Origin: Zingiber officinale
Lineage: Eukaryota; Streptophyta; Magnoliopsida; Zingiberales; Zingiberaceae
NCBI RefSeq assembly: GCF_018446385.1
Contig: NC_055987.1
Location: 32,995,202-33,059,201, forward strand
Reading direction: 5' to 3'
Length of the DNA stretch: 64,000 nucleotides
Under the pieces are notes generated by a model that did no database searches, was not told the DNA's origin, and saw only the letters and a program-made list of their open reading frames with translations. Below, piece after piece: positions 1 through 12,290 of this stretch. How positions within the stretch are numbered: position 1 is the first letter of the stretch; each line of letters starts with the position of its first letter. A program made the position numbers and the translations under genes.

Positions 1-129
1 TTTCATTGTTTTAGTTTCATTTCTGTTTGCACAAACTAACCGTGTAGAGAAGAAAGGGAATTTGGGGGGGAGGGGTGACCTAGCTATCTAACCCCCCCCC
101 CCCCTCTAGTCAGCCGCAAGATCCCCACA
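1..129 (+). mobile_element. 3' end of an outer Ty1/copia 5' LTR
   Basis: The LTR ends in CCCCACA at 129 and is followed two bases later by a tRNA-iMet-type primer site. The same sequence recurs at about 31,852-31,981, which identifies it as a terminal repeat of an element starting before the window. It holds a G-rich run (64-75) and a run of 13 C (92-104). The left part of the LTR lies outside the window. Confidence 0.8.
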
Positions 130-131
130 AA

Positions 132-143
132 TGGTATCAGAGC
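132..143 (+). promoter_or_regulatory. Primer binding site of the outer copia element
   Basis: TGGTATCAGAGC is complementary to the 3' end of initiator tRNA-Met, the usual minus-strand primer of plant copia elements. It sits directly after the LTR end and before the gag start, which fixes the element on the plus strand. Confidence 0.9.
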
Positions 144-191
144 GAGGATGCCCTTCGATGGACTAATCGCCAAGAAGAGTACTTCATCAAA

Positions 192-338
192 ATGGTCGGT
201 TCAAGCATCCATCCACCTAAATTTTAAGGAGACTTCTCTTGGTGGAAGAAGAGAATGGAGGTATTTTTTGAAACTGATTTTGATATTTGCTAATCATGGA
301 AAATGATTTCGAAATGCCTAGGGATCACAACAATGAGA
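192..338 (+). pseudogene. Copia gag, 5' part, interrupted by insertion
   Basis: The reading frame begins with an ATG at 192. It shows the N-terminal copia gag pattern of a short proline-containing leader, then SWWKKRMEVFFETDFD. An in-frame TAA follows 11 codons in, and a frame change follows near 285. At 338 the gag is cut by a minus-strand copia element; the reading resumes at 25,707. The join is recognisable because MPRDHNNE on the left continues in frame-like fashion into the lysine-rich RWSKKQREEHLANSN on the right. Gag would form the cytoplasmic virus-like particle; this copy cannot make it. Confidence 0.7.
334..338. repeat. Target-site duplication TGAGA, left copy
   Basis: TGAGA precedes the TGTTGG start of the inserted minus-strand copia LTR. 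The matching copy is at 25,702-25,706, directly after the CCAACA end. The pair brackets a 25.4-kb composite insertion in outer gag. Confidence 0.85.
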
Positions 339-1439
339 TGTTGGATCGTGCAAGTCGATAGAGGGGGGGTGAATATCCATCGAAAGATTAGTACGCAGCG
401 GAAAAACGAAATCAGAACACTAACAAGAACAATTTTACTTGGTTCGGAGCCTTCGTCGATTCCTACTCCAAGGCCCGCACTCGCCGAGTGCTTTCATTGG
501 GCAATCCACTAGCAATTCATAAAAGTTATTACAAAATGAAAGTACAAGAATGCTAAAAAATGAAGTACCGACAACAATTAAGGAAAAGAAGAAACAACGC
601 GTTGCTGGAGAAGCTTCGCAGCACGCAGGAGCACAACAAGGTAAAGCAAGCGTTGGATGGCATTGTAGTGAGTTGTTCTTTGCTCCAAGGCTCACCCTCC
701 TTATATAGGAGGCTCCGGCCGTCCGGATCCCTTCTGAGCGCCTGGAGTGTGATGTAGCCCAGCCAACCATAGAGCTCCACGTGGCGACGTGATGAGGAGA
801 TAAAATTTGCACTCCGGGCGCCTGGACCACTTCCGGGCACCTAGATCCCTTCCGAACGCCCGGACCCCATTTTCCAGCAGCTTCAACTCCATGCAAGAAG
901 ACGTTAGTCCGAAGCATAATGCAAATCATATTGCCCTGCAAAACAAAGTGTTAGCACAATTATAATAATAAAATAGAGTATTAATTAGATTTCATCCCAT
1001 CGAGATCAGAATCTAGTCAAGATCTCAACTTAGAGTTCCGAAATGATTCTAAGTTGGATCCACGCCTAAGTTCCCTTCCTGGGAACGCGTCCTCACAGTC
1101 ACTCCTCTCCAGTGACTTACTTTAACATATCTGCTAGACGTCCGATCAGCCCTTTGACCCATCTGGACCTCATGTCATACGTTCGATCAACCCTTTTACC
1201 CATCTAGAATTTATGCCAGCTATCCGGTTGGCCCGTCGACCTAGCTAGGCTTTGTGCCAGACATCCGGTCAGCCCGTCGAACTATCTAGACTTCGTGCTA
1301 GCTATCCAGTCAGCCCGTCGACCTAGCTGGGTTTCTCCTGCACACTTAGTAAAAGTGTTAGATCATAATGAATCTAACTTAACATACTTTGTCATTCATC
1401 AAAACTTGAGTTAAACCGTTAGTACTAACCTCACCAACA
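339..1439 (-). mobile_element. 3' LTR of SIRE-like Ty1/copia element (C1)
   Basis: This 1,101-bp LTR runs from TGTTGGATCG to CCAACA on the plus strand. It is the downstream LTR of a minus-strand element because the polypurine tract (reverse complement of 1440-1453) abuts its upstream end. Its right half matches 25,086-25,701, the remnant of the partner LTR. It contains GC-rich CCGGGCGCC-type palindromes near 805-865 and a tandem array at 1,133-1,331. Confidence 0.85.
1133..1331. repeat. Tandem repeat of about 45 bp inside copia LTR
   Basis: There are four to five imperfect copies of a unit built on GCCAGCTATCCGGTTGGCCC followed by a GTCGACCTAGCT-like segment. A shorter version of the array is in the partner LTR at about 25,435-25,600. 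Confidence 0.7.
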
Positions 1440-2721
1440 ATCTCTCCCTTTTTGATACAATGACAACCTGGTTAAGTTAGTGGAAAAATATACAATAAAT
1501 AAGCACTTACAAGCAATGATGTTAAGTTAGTCTTGTTTTATTTTTGGTAAATTTTCATTGCTAACTAACTTAAACCACCTAACCCTCCCCCTTTGGCATT
1601 CATCAAAAAACATAGGATAGATAAAAATACATGTTTAAAAATAGAGAATCCAAAGTAAAATCAGATTCACTTGGTTGAGTTTAAAGTAGAAAATTTTGAA
1701 AATTTTACTTTAAAATTTTCTTTTAAGTTTTTCAAAATAACTAAGTTTTGAAAAATAGCTAACTTAGATTGAAAATCAACTTAATTTTCAAAATAAGCTT
1801 GCAAATGGAAGATAAAATTAAAGAATAATTTTCAAACATAAGTTGTATAGAGGCTAATTTTCAAAAAGTAAGATAAATAAAGCCAATTTTATAAAATTTT
1901 AAAGCTAAGTTTGTAACATCCAAAAAGCTAATTTTTAAATTTTAGTAATTTTCAAGTATTAAGTTCTGAAAGTGTTAGTTTTTCTAAAATAAGTTTATAT
2001 AAATTTTCAAAAATAAATTTGTATAAAATTCATCTTTGGTTATAAAAGGTAAGTTTACAAACTCTGATTTTCAAAGTCAACAAAATCCAATTTTCAATTT
2101 TCAAAACTGAGCTTGTAAAATCTAATTTTCAAAAACTTAGTTTATAAAGGTTAATATTTTTCAAAAGTGGATGTAAAAAAAATATTTTTCCAAACTAATT
2201 TTACAAAATATTTTCAATAAAGGAAAACTAAATAAAAGAAATTTAAATTAATTCTCCCCCTGAACCTGACATAAAAAAACTGTCTAACCAATTAGTTACT
2301 TGCTGACTATCAGAGGATAACAGCTTTCACTTGATTGGTCAGGTTAAGTCAATTGTAATCAGTTAGTGTTTGACTAAACTGAATAACTTAACCTGATTGA
2401 TATGTGTTTTGTATTTAACGCCCAAACTTGTATTGATGCACTGAAATAAGCATCTTAAGTCTAAGCAATCTGCCTATGCATCTCACCCCTTTCTAAGTTC
2501 AGAAATACACAAACAAGTTAGCCCTAATATGTTGGTGAGATGCTCAAACCTTAGGTCTATAGGAGCATACTTTCTAAGGGATTGATTTATTCTAAGGCTA
2601 AATTTGATTTTCAAAAATTCTAAAAATGGGAAATTTTGAAAACATAAACGTTTTTATCCTAGAATTTAAAAAGAACATTTTTGAAAATAATTTTAAAAAA
2701 ATTCTAGTCTATTAAACACAT
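1440..2721 (-). mobile_element. 3' untranslated region of copia element C1
   Basis: The polypurine tract AAAAAGGGAGAGAT on the minus strand abuts the LTR. The rest is AT-rich with many repeats of TTTTCAAAA and TTAGTTT type, and no convincing coding region. SIRE elements often have an extra or env-like frame in this interval; I see none intact here. Confidence 0.6.
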
Positions 2722-3230
2722 TTATAATTTCTGGCGTAGACTACTAAACTCACTTTCAGGGAGGAGTTTGGTAAATATGTCAGCTATATTAGACTTGGAC
2801 TCAATGTATTTGAGTTCAATGTCTCCTTTAGTGACATGATCCCTGATAGAGTGGTGCCTAATTTCAATATGTTTGGTTCTTGAATGAAGCACATGATTTT
2901 TTGTTAAGTTAATTAAGCTAATATTATCAATTAATACTTTTACATTTGTAAGGTTTAAATTAAAATCTTTTAAGGTGTGCATCATCCTATAGCTATATAC
3001 TCTGACTCAGTTGTAGACAGAGCAACATAGTGTTGCTTTCTACTAAATCAGCTAACAAGTGATGCACCTAGTAATTGACATCCACCACTTGTGCTTTTGC
3101 TGTCTAATTTACACCCAACGTAATCTGAGTCAAAATAGCCTATTAATTCAAAATTATTAGTTCTAGGATACCAAATTCCTACATTTGATGTTCCTTTAAG
3201 ATATCTAAAGATTCTTTTGACTTGAGTCAA
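2722..3230 (-). pseudogene. Copia RNase H region, broken
   Basis: Two minus-strand fragments carry copia RNase H signatures. At 3,048-3,230 there is the end of the connection plus DSDYVGCKLDSKSTSGG. At 2,722-2,985 there is KHIEIRHHSIRD and the C-terminal ADIFTKLL pattern. A stop and frame loss near 2,990-3,047 separate them. In an active element this domain degrades the RNA of the RNA-DNA hybrid during reverse transcription. It continues the pol read from the RT fragments at higher coordinates. Confidence 0.85.
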
Positions 3231-3251
3231 ATGAGATTATTTAGCACAAGT

Positions 3252-4064
3252 TTAGTATTTAGCACACATACTAACTACAAATAAAATATCAGGTCGACTT
3301 GCAGTTAAGTATAGTAGGCTACCTATGGCACTCCTATAGTACTTTAAGTCAATTGGTTTTCCATTAGGGTCATCATCTAGAATTGTGTTAACTGTCATAT
3401 GTGTCTTAATTTCTTTAGTATTTTCCATCCCAAATCTTTTTAGTAAATCTTTGGTGTATTTTTGTTGATAAATGTAATTACCCTCGTTTGTTTGTTTGAT
3501 TTGTAGTCCTAAAAAGTAAGTTAATTTACCTACTAGACTCATTTCAAATTCTTGTTCCATTAGATTTGTAAATTTTTCTAGGAATTCTGAGTTGGTTGAA
3601 TCAAAGATTATATCATCTACATAGATTTGGGCTATAAAAATATCCTCTTTTATTGACTTAACAAATAAGGTTGGGTCGATTTAACCTTGGTTGAACCCTT
3701 TTAATATTAGGAAAGAGGTTAACCTTTCATACCATGCCCTAGGTGCTTGCTTAAGTCCGTATAAGACTTTCTTTAGCTTAAAAACATAGTCAGGGTGGTC
3801 TAGACTTTCAAATCCAGGTGGCTATCCTACAAAGATTTCTTCTTTTATTAGTCCATTTAGAAAGGCAGATTTGATATCCATTTGATATAGCCTGAACCCT
3901 TTATGGGTTGCATAACTGAGTAACATTCTAATGGACTCTAATCTAGTTACTAGGGCATAAGTTTCATCATAGTCAAGTCCCTTTACTTGACTGAACCCCT
4001 TAGCAACTAGCCTAGCTTTGTTTCTAGTAATTTTCCCAGTTTCGCTTAATTTATTTCTAAACAC
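3252..4064 (-). pseudogene. Copia reverse transcriptase, broken
   Basis: The 5' part (4,064-3,822) has the RT start NKARLVAKGFSQ, DYDETYA and QMDIKSAFLNG. A TAG then stands where the family has a glutamine before PPGFES (CAG to TAG). The catalytic YVDD box is still readable near 3,610-3,640, outside any long frame. The 3' part (3,560-3,252) holds LTYFLGLQIKQ and SAIGSLLYLTASRPDI. At least one stop and two frame changes make it non-functional. The order gag, integrase, RT, RNase H on the minus strand is diagnostic of Ty1/copia. Confidence 0.9.
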
Positions 4065-4069
4065 CCATT

Positions 4070-5284
4070 TTATTTATATTATCTTCTTATTTTTGGGTGG
4101 TGGTACTAAGTTTCAAACTTCATTTCTTTCAAATTGAGCTAGTTCCTCTTGCATAGTTATGACCCAGTCTAGGTCAAGTAAAGATTCAACTATGGTTTTG
4201 GGTTTGATCTTTGAAATTAGAGATATTTGACTTAGGTTTCTAAAGGATGACCTAGTCTAAACCCTTAGGTCTAGGTCACCAATTATTTGGTCAATTAGAT
4301 GATTTGGGTTTACTCTTATAGTTCTAGGAGGTTGATTCTCTTGAGGTCCATCTTCCTCTTCGTGATTGGTTCCTTCTTGATTACTGTTGGCTTGAATAAA
4401 CTCAATTGGCTGAAGTTGGGTTTGTTCAAGGTTTTGTTTGGATTCCTCAAATTTTACATTGGTGGTTTCTTCAATTCTTAGTGTAACCTTATTGTATATT
4501 ATGTAACCCCTACTATTCAGTGAATATCCTACAAAAATTTTATTTTCTATTTTAGAAGTGAATTTTCCTAAGCATTCTCTTGTGTTTAGTATGAAAGCTG
4601 GACACCCAAATACTTTAAAGTATTTTATATTGAGTTGTTTATTATAATATATTTTGAAGAAGGTTTTGTTATGTGTTTTATTTAGTGTTGTTCTATTTTA
4701 CACATAACAGGTTGTACTAACAGCTTCTGCTCAAAAGTACTTAGGTAGATTATATTCATTTAGCATTGTCCTAGAGGCTTCAAGCAGAGTTCTATTTTTT
4801 TTCTTTCTACAATTCCATTTTGTTGAGGTGTTTTAGGACACAAAAATTCATGATGGTATCCATTTTCAAGACAAAATTTATTAAAGTTATGATTTTTAAA
4901 TTCACCCCCATTGTCACTTCTAATCCTTTTAATTTTAAGGTCTTTTTCATTTTCAATTTGGTTACAAAAGTTTGTAAATATTTCAAAAGTTTCATCCTTA
5001 TTTTTTAAAAATTTTACCCAGGTGAACCTAGAATAGTCGTCTATTATTACTAGACAATATAAACTTCCATTTATTGATTTGACCCCATGAGAGTCAAATA
5101 AGTTTAAGTGTAAAAGTTCTAGTATTGAGTTGGTTTGAGATTGATTAGTTGGTTTATGAATAAATTTTGTTTGCTTTCCTTGTTGACAAGCATTACATAT
5201 TGTTGAGTCTAAGTTATGTAATTTTGGTAATCCTCTAACTAGTCCTTTTAATTTGCTTATATTTATAAAATTTGTGTGTGACAT
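4070..5284 (-). pseudogene. Copia integrase, broken
   Basis: At 5,284-4,760 the frame has a partial zinc finger (CNACQQGKQTK), the core (DDYSRFTWVKFLKNK), the second catalytic aspartate in RSDNGGEF and the catalytic glutamate in PQQNGIVERKK. The first catalytic aspartate is replaced: LHLNLFD stands where copia integrases have LHxDLF. From about 4,700 to 4,070 the C-terminal GYSLNSRGY region and a linker rich in N, Q and E follow in changing frames. Integrase would insert the DNA copy; this one is unlikely to be active. Confidence 0.85.
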
Positions 5285-5293
5285 TCTTCTATG

Positions 5294-5674
5294 CTATAAC
5301 CAAGTTTCTTCTTTTTGTGTTAAATAACACTTAATTGAAGAAGTGGTTAATTTAATTACATAGATGTTGTTTTTTCTAAACCCTTTTAGACTTATCGAAG
5401 GGTAATCTAAGTGCTTGATTAAGCATTCTGAAGATAAAAACCTAACTTTATATCTAGTGTCACACAATTGACTAATACTAAGAAGATTATACTTGAAATT
5501 TTCAACAAGTAATACATTTGTAATAATAAAGTTAATTTTAAGTTCAATGTTACCTATGTCAATTACCTTGAGTTTGTCGTTGTTTCCAAAGGCAACTGCT
5601 CCTAAGCTTTTGTAGATAAGTTGGGTGAATTTGGTGTGATCTCCAGTCATATGTTTGGAGCAATCACTATCCAA
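5294..5674 (-). pseudogene. Copia protease / GAG-pre-integrase region
   Basis: The frame opens with DSDCSKHMTGD, equivalent to the aspartic protease segment DSGCSxHMTGD, with the catalytic-loop glycine changed to aspartate. It continues through NVLLVENFKYNLLSISQLCD to the end of the GAG-pre-integrase domain. It lies immediately upstream of the integrase frame in pol order. The Gly to Asp change and the downstream stops argue against activity. Confidence 0.8.
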
Positions 5675-5699
5675 GATCCACTTGGTTTCCTACAATGGA

Positions 5700-6300
5700 T
5701 AGGAGTTAGGGTTAGTCTGAGTTTGATTTTAACTTTACTTAAAATGATTCTTAGGAACAATTTTTAATTTCTTAGAATAATTTTTTGAGCCAAAAAGAAG
5801 ATTTAAAAATAATTTTTAAGTTTAAAATAATTTTTAAGTTAAAAAGATTTTAAAATAGTTTTTAAATTTAAAATATTTTTTAAGTTAAAAATATTTTAAA
5901 ATAATTTTTAAGTTAAAATAATTTTTAAGTTAAAATAATTTTTAAGTTAAAAAGATTTAAAATAATTTTTAAGTTAAAATAATTTTAAATAATTAAAATA
6001 ATTTTTTAAGTCTTTAAAAATAATTTTTAAGTTAAAAAGATTTAAAATAATTTTTTTAAGTTTAAAATAATTTTGAAATTAAATTTTTAAATTAATTTAA
6101 TTTAAGTTAATTCAACTTGATATTAATTTAAGTTAATTTAATTTAATATTATATAATTTAATTCAATTTAATATTAATTTAATTTAATTTAATTTAATAT
6201 TGATTTATTTTTAATTTAATTTAATTTAATATTGATATTAATTTAAGTTAATTTAATTTATTATTATTTAATTTAATTAATATTATTTAATTTTAGGTTC
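5700..6300. repeat. AT-rich low-complexity tract within copia internal region
   Basis: The interval is built of TTTTTAAGTTAAAA and TTTAATTTAA variants. It replaces the spacer between the zinc knuckle and protease that the family carries at this place. No gene is visible. Confidence 0.75.
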
Positions 6301-7258
6301 TTAGTCATCTCACCCGATCTAAATTTTTAATTAGGGAATCCTATAATTTTGTGAGATGAGTTAAATTTGATTTTTAGGGTTTGGTTTAACTTTGTGTTAG
6401 ATTTAGATTTAGCTTTGGGCTCAACAAACATGTATTCTTTGGATAAACTTCTGGGCTATGGTGAGTCACTTGGACATCATTAGAGTAATCATTCCTTCAA
6501 GGTTTTCCAAATAGTCATATTCACTGAACTTAATACAAAACTTTGGTCTAACTGGTTAGGATCCGTAAAGGGTAGCTTCGGTTAGTTCTACTAAGCCAAA
6601 TGCAACAGGTCGAAGTCATATCTTCTTAGACATGCATAGACAAAGTTTTCCTAATGTACTATCATCCAAAACTTCAACAGTACCGTTGGTCAAGTTAAAC
6701 TGTTATCCCTTTAGACTAGTCCTAATTACCCTGCCGGGTAGGTTAGTTTTTGATTACCCTATCGGGTAGGTTAGTTTTGGAGGTGCCAGCTATTCTGAAG
6801 TCTCCTACTGAATTATTGGCCTGTATTTTCAAGTTTTAGTTCTAGGTTTATGTCTGTTACTTTTATAATTATATTTAACTTGATGATAGTCTAATTTTTG
6901 ACGAGTTTTACAATATTTCGATTTTGATTTAGTTAGTCTAGGTTTGTGTTTTAGGTTTTGATTTGGTTTATCAGATTTTATATAGTATATTTTATCTTTT
7001 GGTATGTAATATTGGTTAATTCCTACTTGCGTGGTTAAGCACGCTTTTGGAACTCAAGCTTTAGTTTGTTGTTTGTGTTGGGTTATTAGTGATTTAAACG
7101 TTTTATTTAAACTTGACTTGTAGCCAAGTCCGATTTTATTGTAGATGGCTTTTTGACTATTTAAAATAAAATCTAAATTTTTAGATCTTGTTGTAAATTT
7201 TTCTAAAAGTCCTTTTAATTTATTAATTTCTCTTTTTAGTGTTGAATTTTCCTCCTCA
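6301..7258 (-). pseudogene. Remnant of SIRE-like gag C-terminal region
   Basis: Read on the minus strand, short segments resemble the lysine-rich, coiled part of SIRE-like gag: a KREINKLKGLLE-like stretch near 7,200, LNSQKAIYNK near 7,150 and GYKSSLNKTFKSLI near 7,100. The frames are short and broken. The interval ends abruptly at 7,258 where a Ty3 LTR begins. The rest of gag, the primer site and the first part of the 5' LTR are missing. Confidence 0.55.
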
Positions 7259-8734
7259 TGTAACGACCCAAAATTTCCTTATCTTAAGTTCTAAAAGTCC
7301 TTATTAATACTTAGAAATGCTATAGAAATATTCTAGAGATTTTTAGAAATTTTTAGAATATTTTTATGTAATTTTTGGAGGTCGTTTGATATTTTTACTA
7401 AACGAAAGAAGTTTCGACAAAAATAATGTCCAAGCCGAGATTCGAACCTGAGACCTCCGGCCGAGCCAACTTTTAAGCGAATTTGGCTGACCAAGTGTCC
7501 AAGCGGACGATGCTAATCAGATAGGTAGCGACATATATTTAAGGAATAGCATTGAATAAGAACCCTAGTTATAAGAAGAGAACTTAGGTATTAACCCGAG
7601 ACCTAATTCCTTCTCACCTCTTCTTTCTCGCGTGCGACAGCGGCTCGGGCAGTAACAGAGAAGGGTTTAGGGCATCGTCTCTGGCGGCCGGCGAGGGTGT
7701 TCTCCGAGGGATTCTTCACCAATACAAGGTCCTCTTGTCAAGGAGAGTCCGTGGGCACGAAGAAGAAGTCGGAATCTTGAGCTATCCAAAACCCTAGAAG
7801 TTCTCTTCTCGGTTGTGAGTCCAAGAAACCATTGTAAGTTGGTACTCACCTGCGGTAAGAGTAGTTTTGAGCTTTGATTCTCTTTTCTTTTGTTTTCGGA
7901 ACATGTTGTTGTGTTTGAAGTGCTGTCGTGAACCTAAAGCAAGGGAATAAACCTACTATCTAGTTTAGGAGGTTTAAGATTTACCTGATTCCAGATTTTT
8001 ATCTATCAAGAAAACCTACTTTGTTTTAGTTGGCAATTGAAGTGGTACAACTTGCTTTCTAGGTACATACATGCTTTGCCCTGTTAGAAATAATTTAGAA
8101 TGTGTAAGTGTATCAAGTGTATGCTGTTGGTTTCATGGATTAGGGCTATGTGCAGAAATAGTTTACACGTTTTTAATAGCTCAGTAATTAGTTTCCTTGT
8201 TGCAGTGTATTTCAATTCAGTTTGTTAGACTGGGGAAAATGAAAGAATTAATTAGATTAGCATGTGGCTTAGCAGTTCGGTTGTGTGGTAAATTTATATA
8301 CATGAAGTTTCGGATCTAATGTTTTAGCTGTAGAAACAAACAGCTCTGCTTAGAGTTTAGAATAGCCCTTTCAATTTGCAGTTTTAGCAAGTACAGATTC
8401 AATTTTTAGTTAGTTTTCTTTGCTGCTGTACAAACCCGAACTACCCTTTATTTTTCAAGTATATAGTTAGATTCCTAATTTAGTTTCTAGTTTTCTTTTT
8501 GTTTTGGCAGTAGGCGTGTACCATAATTAGTAGAGGTGCAGAATTTTAAGTGCAGTTTTCCATTAAGTGCAGTTTTCATTAAGTGCAAATTTCTTCCATT
8601 AAGTGCAGTTTTCCATTAAGTGCAGTTTATCAATAAGTGCAGATTTTTGTGGGCATAGTATGCAGAAATTTATTAGTTGAGAATGTTTGAAATTTAGTGC
8701 AGATTTTGTTAGTCATAGTATGCAGATTTATTTG
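7259..8734 (+). mobile_element. Ty3 LTR (G1), first part
   Basis: It begins TGTAACGACCC, a typical start for Tekay/Del-type Ty3 LTRs, and is laid out like the LTR at 15,599 but diverged from it. A tRNA-like B-box on the minus strand (GGTTCGAATCTC) lies at about 7,440. At 8,734 it is split by a solo LTR; it resumes at 12,291. Confidence 0.75.
8538..8645. repeat. Short tandem repeat with AAGTGCAG core
   Basis: About six imperfect copies of a roughly 18-bp unit (TTAAGTGCAGTTTTCCA) lie in the G1 LTR. A different short array built on TTAGTTTGTTTAAG follows at about 12,330-12,430 in the other half of the same LTR. Confidence 0.75.
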
Positions 8735-11700
8735 TGTCACGCCCCCAAAGGAGTATCTGCCAGACAAAAATCTGGCAGCATCTCCCCTGTACCGGTGACA
8801 ATCTAAAACATCAATACAAACAAAATACATTAGCCACATGCGGCTGGAATATTTATATACACAACCACGCAGTTATAATCACAGCCCACTCGGCTTAAAT
8901 GAAACAATCACAACCACGCAGTTACATATAAAACAGCTCACACGGCTGTACTAAAAACACAGCGGAAAAACGAAAGAAAGCCCACACAAACCAAATAAAT
9001 ACAATGCATGCCGGCACGGCTTAAACACAAATACAACACCAAGAGAATAAGATAGCCACATGGCTAAACACAAATACAATGCCAAAAATAAGAAAAGAAT
9101 ATACAAAAGAAAACAAACACTAAGTGAAATCGTCTTCGGATGTGACGTAGGACCCGACAGACAGGATACTCCGAGCGACACCAACCATCTACAAGCTACC
9201 TGAAAACATAAATGTATACATGCGGTGGTGAGTATAGGTAACTCAGCGGGTAATAGACAAGATAGTGCATGATCCATAAACAAACATGGAGACCACAAGT
9301 ATACAGTCTTAGTAGGGAATAAAGAACATGATCATACTATCATAATCAATGCACCTAAACATAACTGACATAATAACCTAACATATAAACTGTACAAACC
9401 ACAACTAACATAATGACAGATACATACCCAATCTGGAATCGACACATAGTACAATGATCAGTAAACTCACCGGATCTGCAACAGATATACCCGTGACACC
9501 TGTGCAATATAAATACGACTGCATATACATGTAAAATAAATGACATGTATGCAGCATGGCAACCAAATGCAACAACCATATCTCAATCAAGTGCAACAAC
9601 AACAATCACATGCAACTAGTATGTACTAGGCATGTATGCAAATGCAGATGCACCGCGCATCAAATGCAAAAATAATAACTGTGTATGCATTCTCCATGGT
9701 CACCCCCGACACCTCTCCAGACACCACGACCCCAGTATGACCGAGAGGCTTGGGTTTGTGACAACTATACTACCCTCCAGCCCACTATATAGTGGTCAAG
9801 GCGGACAGTCCACTAGTAGCTATCTAGCTACATAGCATCAGGGTCCCTGACTGCTCACAACGCCGGATCTCACTAAACCTCGTGACCGGGTGGCACGACA
9901 GGACGAGCGGCAACTGCTCCAGCTACCACTACCCATGAGTGGCCGAGTGTGCGGCGCTAAACCAAACCGATGACTCTCTCAGCCACAAGGGAGACAATAG
10001 TCATCAGATGCAATGAATGATGAACATGATATATATATATATAATCATCATCCATGCAACACCCCAAACCTCATAAATACCTCCAACATGAATATAATCG
10101 TCATGATACCTCCACGTATCCCACCAAACATATGTACACACTACACATGTATCATCAACCAAAAATCTCCAATGATCCCACCAGACACATGTACACAAAA
10201 TATAAGTACAATCAACATGTATCCTCTAGTAAAACACAATAGACAGGTGTATATACCCCAAACATACAATCAACACAACTCCAACAAAAGTACATGACAA
10301 ATACGTATGTGCACACCACATGTAAATGCACGGTCAACAAGATGACTCCTATAACACATACCACCTATGTACAGTCCACATCATATACCCAATCAGCATG
10401 GTAATACCAACAACCCGATAATCCCTACAAGACATACTATATATGTGTAATCGCAATAGAGTAGATATCAAGAGTGGAGACTGTATATGAATTAAATAGA
10501 TCATCACAAGGGTCAAGCATAAGTATCATGCAGGAAAAATAGCAACCGATCATGATATAAGATAAAGCATCCTAATTCATCCAATAATAACCATGCACTA
10601 AGTACAAGAAAATCTACATAGAGACCAAGGAAGAAATACCCGTCTTTATCTGTCGACCGTGTCAGATAAACCAATCCCCCGTCGAGACGCTCATCTCGAA
10701 ATAAAATCCTGTGATCACATAATATACTTAGCTAATTACATAGGTAGCAAATAGCTAAATAAACTCCCAAATCTAATTAGGGAAGCCTTAATCGAAATGA
10801 TTAACCTAATTCCTTAATCTAATTAGGTTTAACTAAATCCTCAATCCTTCACTTCAATCATACGCATGAGTTAGTCAATTTAGTCATGATCATCTTCTAA
10901 AATCAACATACACTAATCAAATCCAATCATCCATCTATCACATAAATGTAACCAAAACTCCATAGTTAGCTCACCTTGATCCAAAACAAAATCCACACCC
11001 TTTGATGAAGAAATCCAAAGTTTGCTGTGGAGAAAAATGGAGCTTCTCCACCCATTTACAGCTGGTCCAGCACAAATAGATGCCCAAAATCAACACCTAG
11101 CATAAATCCAATACCCAATACAACTTAATCCAATCTTAACATAATAAATCCATAACACAACTTACCCAAACTGAATATGCAACCACTTGATGAAAGAACT
11201 AGTAGCATCTGCATAGAAATGGATCTCCCCCTTTAACTCAAGCATCTCCATTCACCTTCCATACATCCATAACCAAGAATTAAACCCTAAATCACACTCC
11301 ACATTCCTTTAGCTAACAACTTACCCAAATCTCTGATAACTACTGGTGAAACACAATCAGAGAGTTTCACTGTCGAGACTGGATCGCCAAAACTATGGAT
11401 CACCAAACTGACCGAAGCTACAAGAACAGCCAAGAATCAATTCTCTACATCCCAAGTCAGAAATGGAGATTAGATCGCTAGAAAAACTGATACAAGCCTT
11501 ACCTTACTCCAATTTCTGCATCGATAATCCATCCACACTAAAGATCAGTAGCTGAGCAACACCAACGAGAAAGAGGAACCAGAATCCAGTGAAGTGGATC
11601 TCCCTGATCCAAGCTCCGACGACAAGGAGACGCTGGACATCCACAAGAGGCAACTAAGGCTCGAATCTCCCCTCCCTCGTCGGGCTCTAGCCTCGTCATA

Positions 11701-12285
11701 CCCTAGCCGCTTGATCACCATCGATCGCGCGCAAGGAATGGCCGAGAGGCCGAGAAGGTGGTCGCTCCTCCAGAGATGGTTGATACCGTCGAGATCCGAT
11801 GCTCTCCCTCAGGCGACTCGGCGAGAATAGGATCGTCAGGGAAGAATCTCTCCGTCGGTGTCGGGTTCATCCACGCGAGAGAGGAAGGAAGAAGAGAGGA
11901 ATGGGTCGGGTATAGCTAGCTCCCCCTCCATGCTCCAAAACTAACTCTGCGCCGGCGAAACCGAGAGGAGAGGAGAGTCGCCAGTCGTCGGTGAATTTTT
12001 AGGGGAGGAGAAGAGAGTATCGGCGTCGGGGGAGGATAGAAAGAGGGTTAGGGATCGGCGTTTGGGAAAAGAGAAAAAAAAGAGAAGGAAATATAAATAA
12101 ATCCAACATTTCCTCACTTAAACGGGGTATCCCAAACATGCTTTATCCGAACTCATAAATTCGTCCCCGCAAAATCCGTCGTACGAGCTCCGAAAAATTC
12201 CCAGAAAATTTCTAAAAATTCTAGAAAAATTCTATAAGGCTATTTCCCAAATAACCTTATTAATTTAATTTTCCAATATCTTACA
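8735..12285 (-). mobile_element. 3.55-kb solo LTR, reverse orientation
   Basis: On the plus strand it starts TGTCACGCCCCC and ends ATCTTACA. Read in reverse it therefore starts TGTAAG and ends GTGACA, the TG...CA form of an LTR. It is flanked by the 5-bp duplication ATTTG (8,730-8,734 and 12,286-12,290). No primer site, polypurine tract or coding domain is inside, so it looks like a solo LTR left by recombination between two LTRs. Its length suits a large plant Ty3 element. The lineage is not resolved. Confidence 0.75.
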
Positions 12286-12290
12286 ATTTG

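Noticed and set aside
10004..10297. Frames of 62-94 residues in the large solo LTR
   Set aside because: Low-complexity CA/TG-rich sequence within an LTR; no coding signature.
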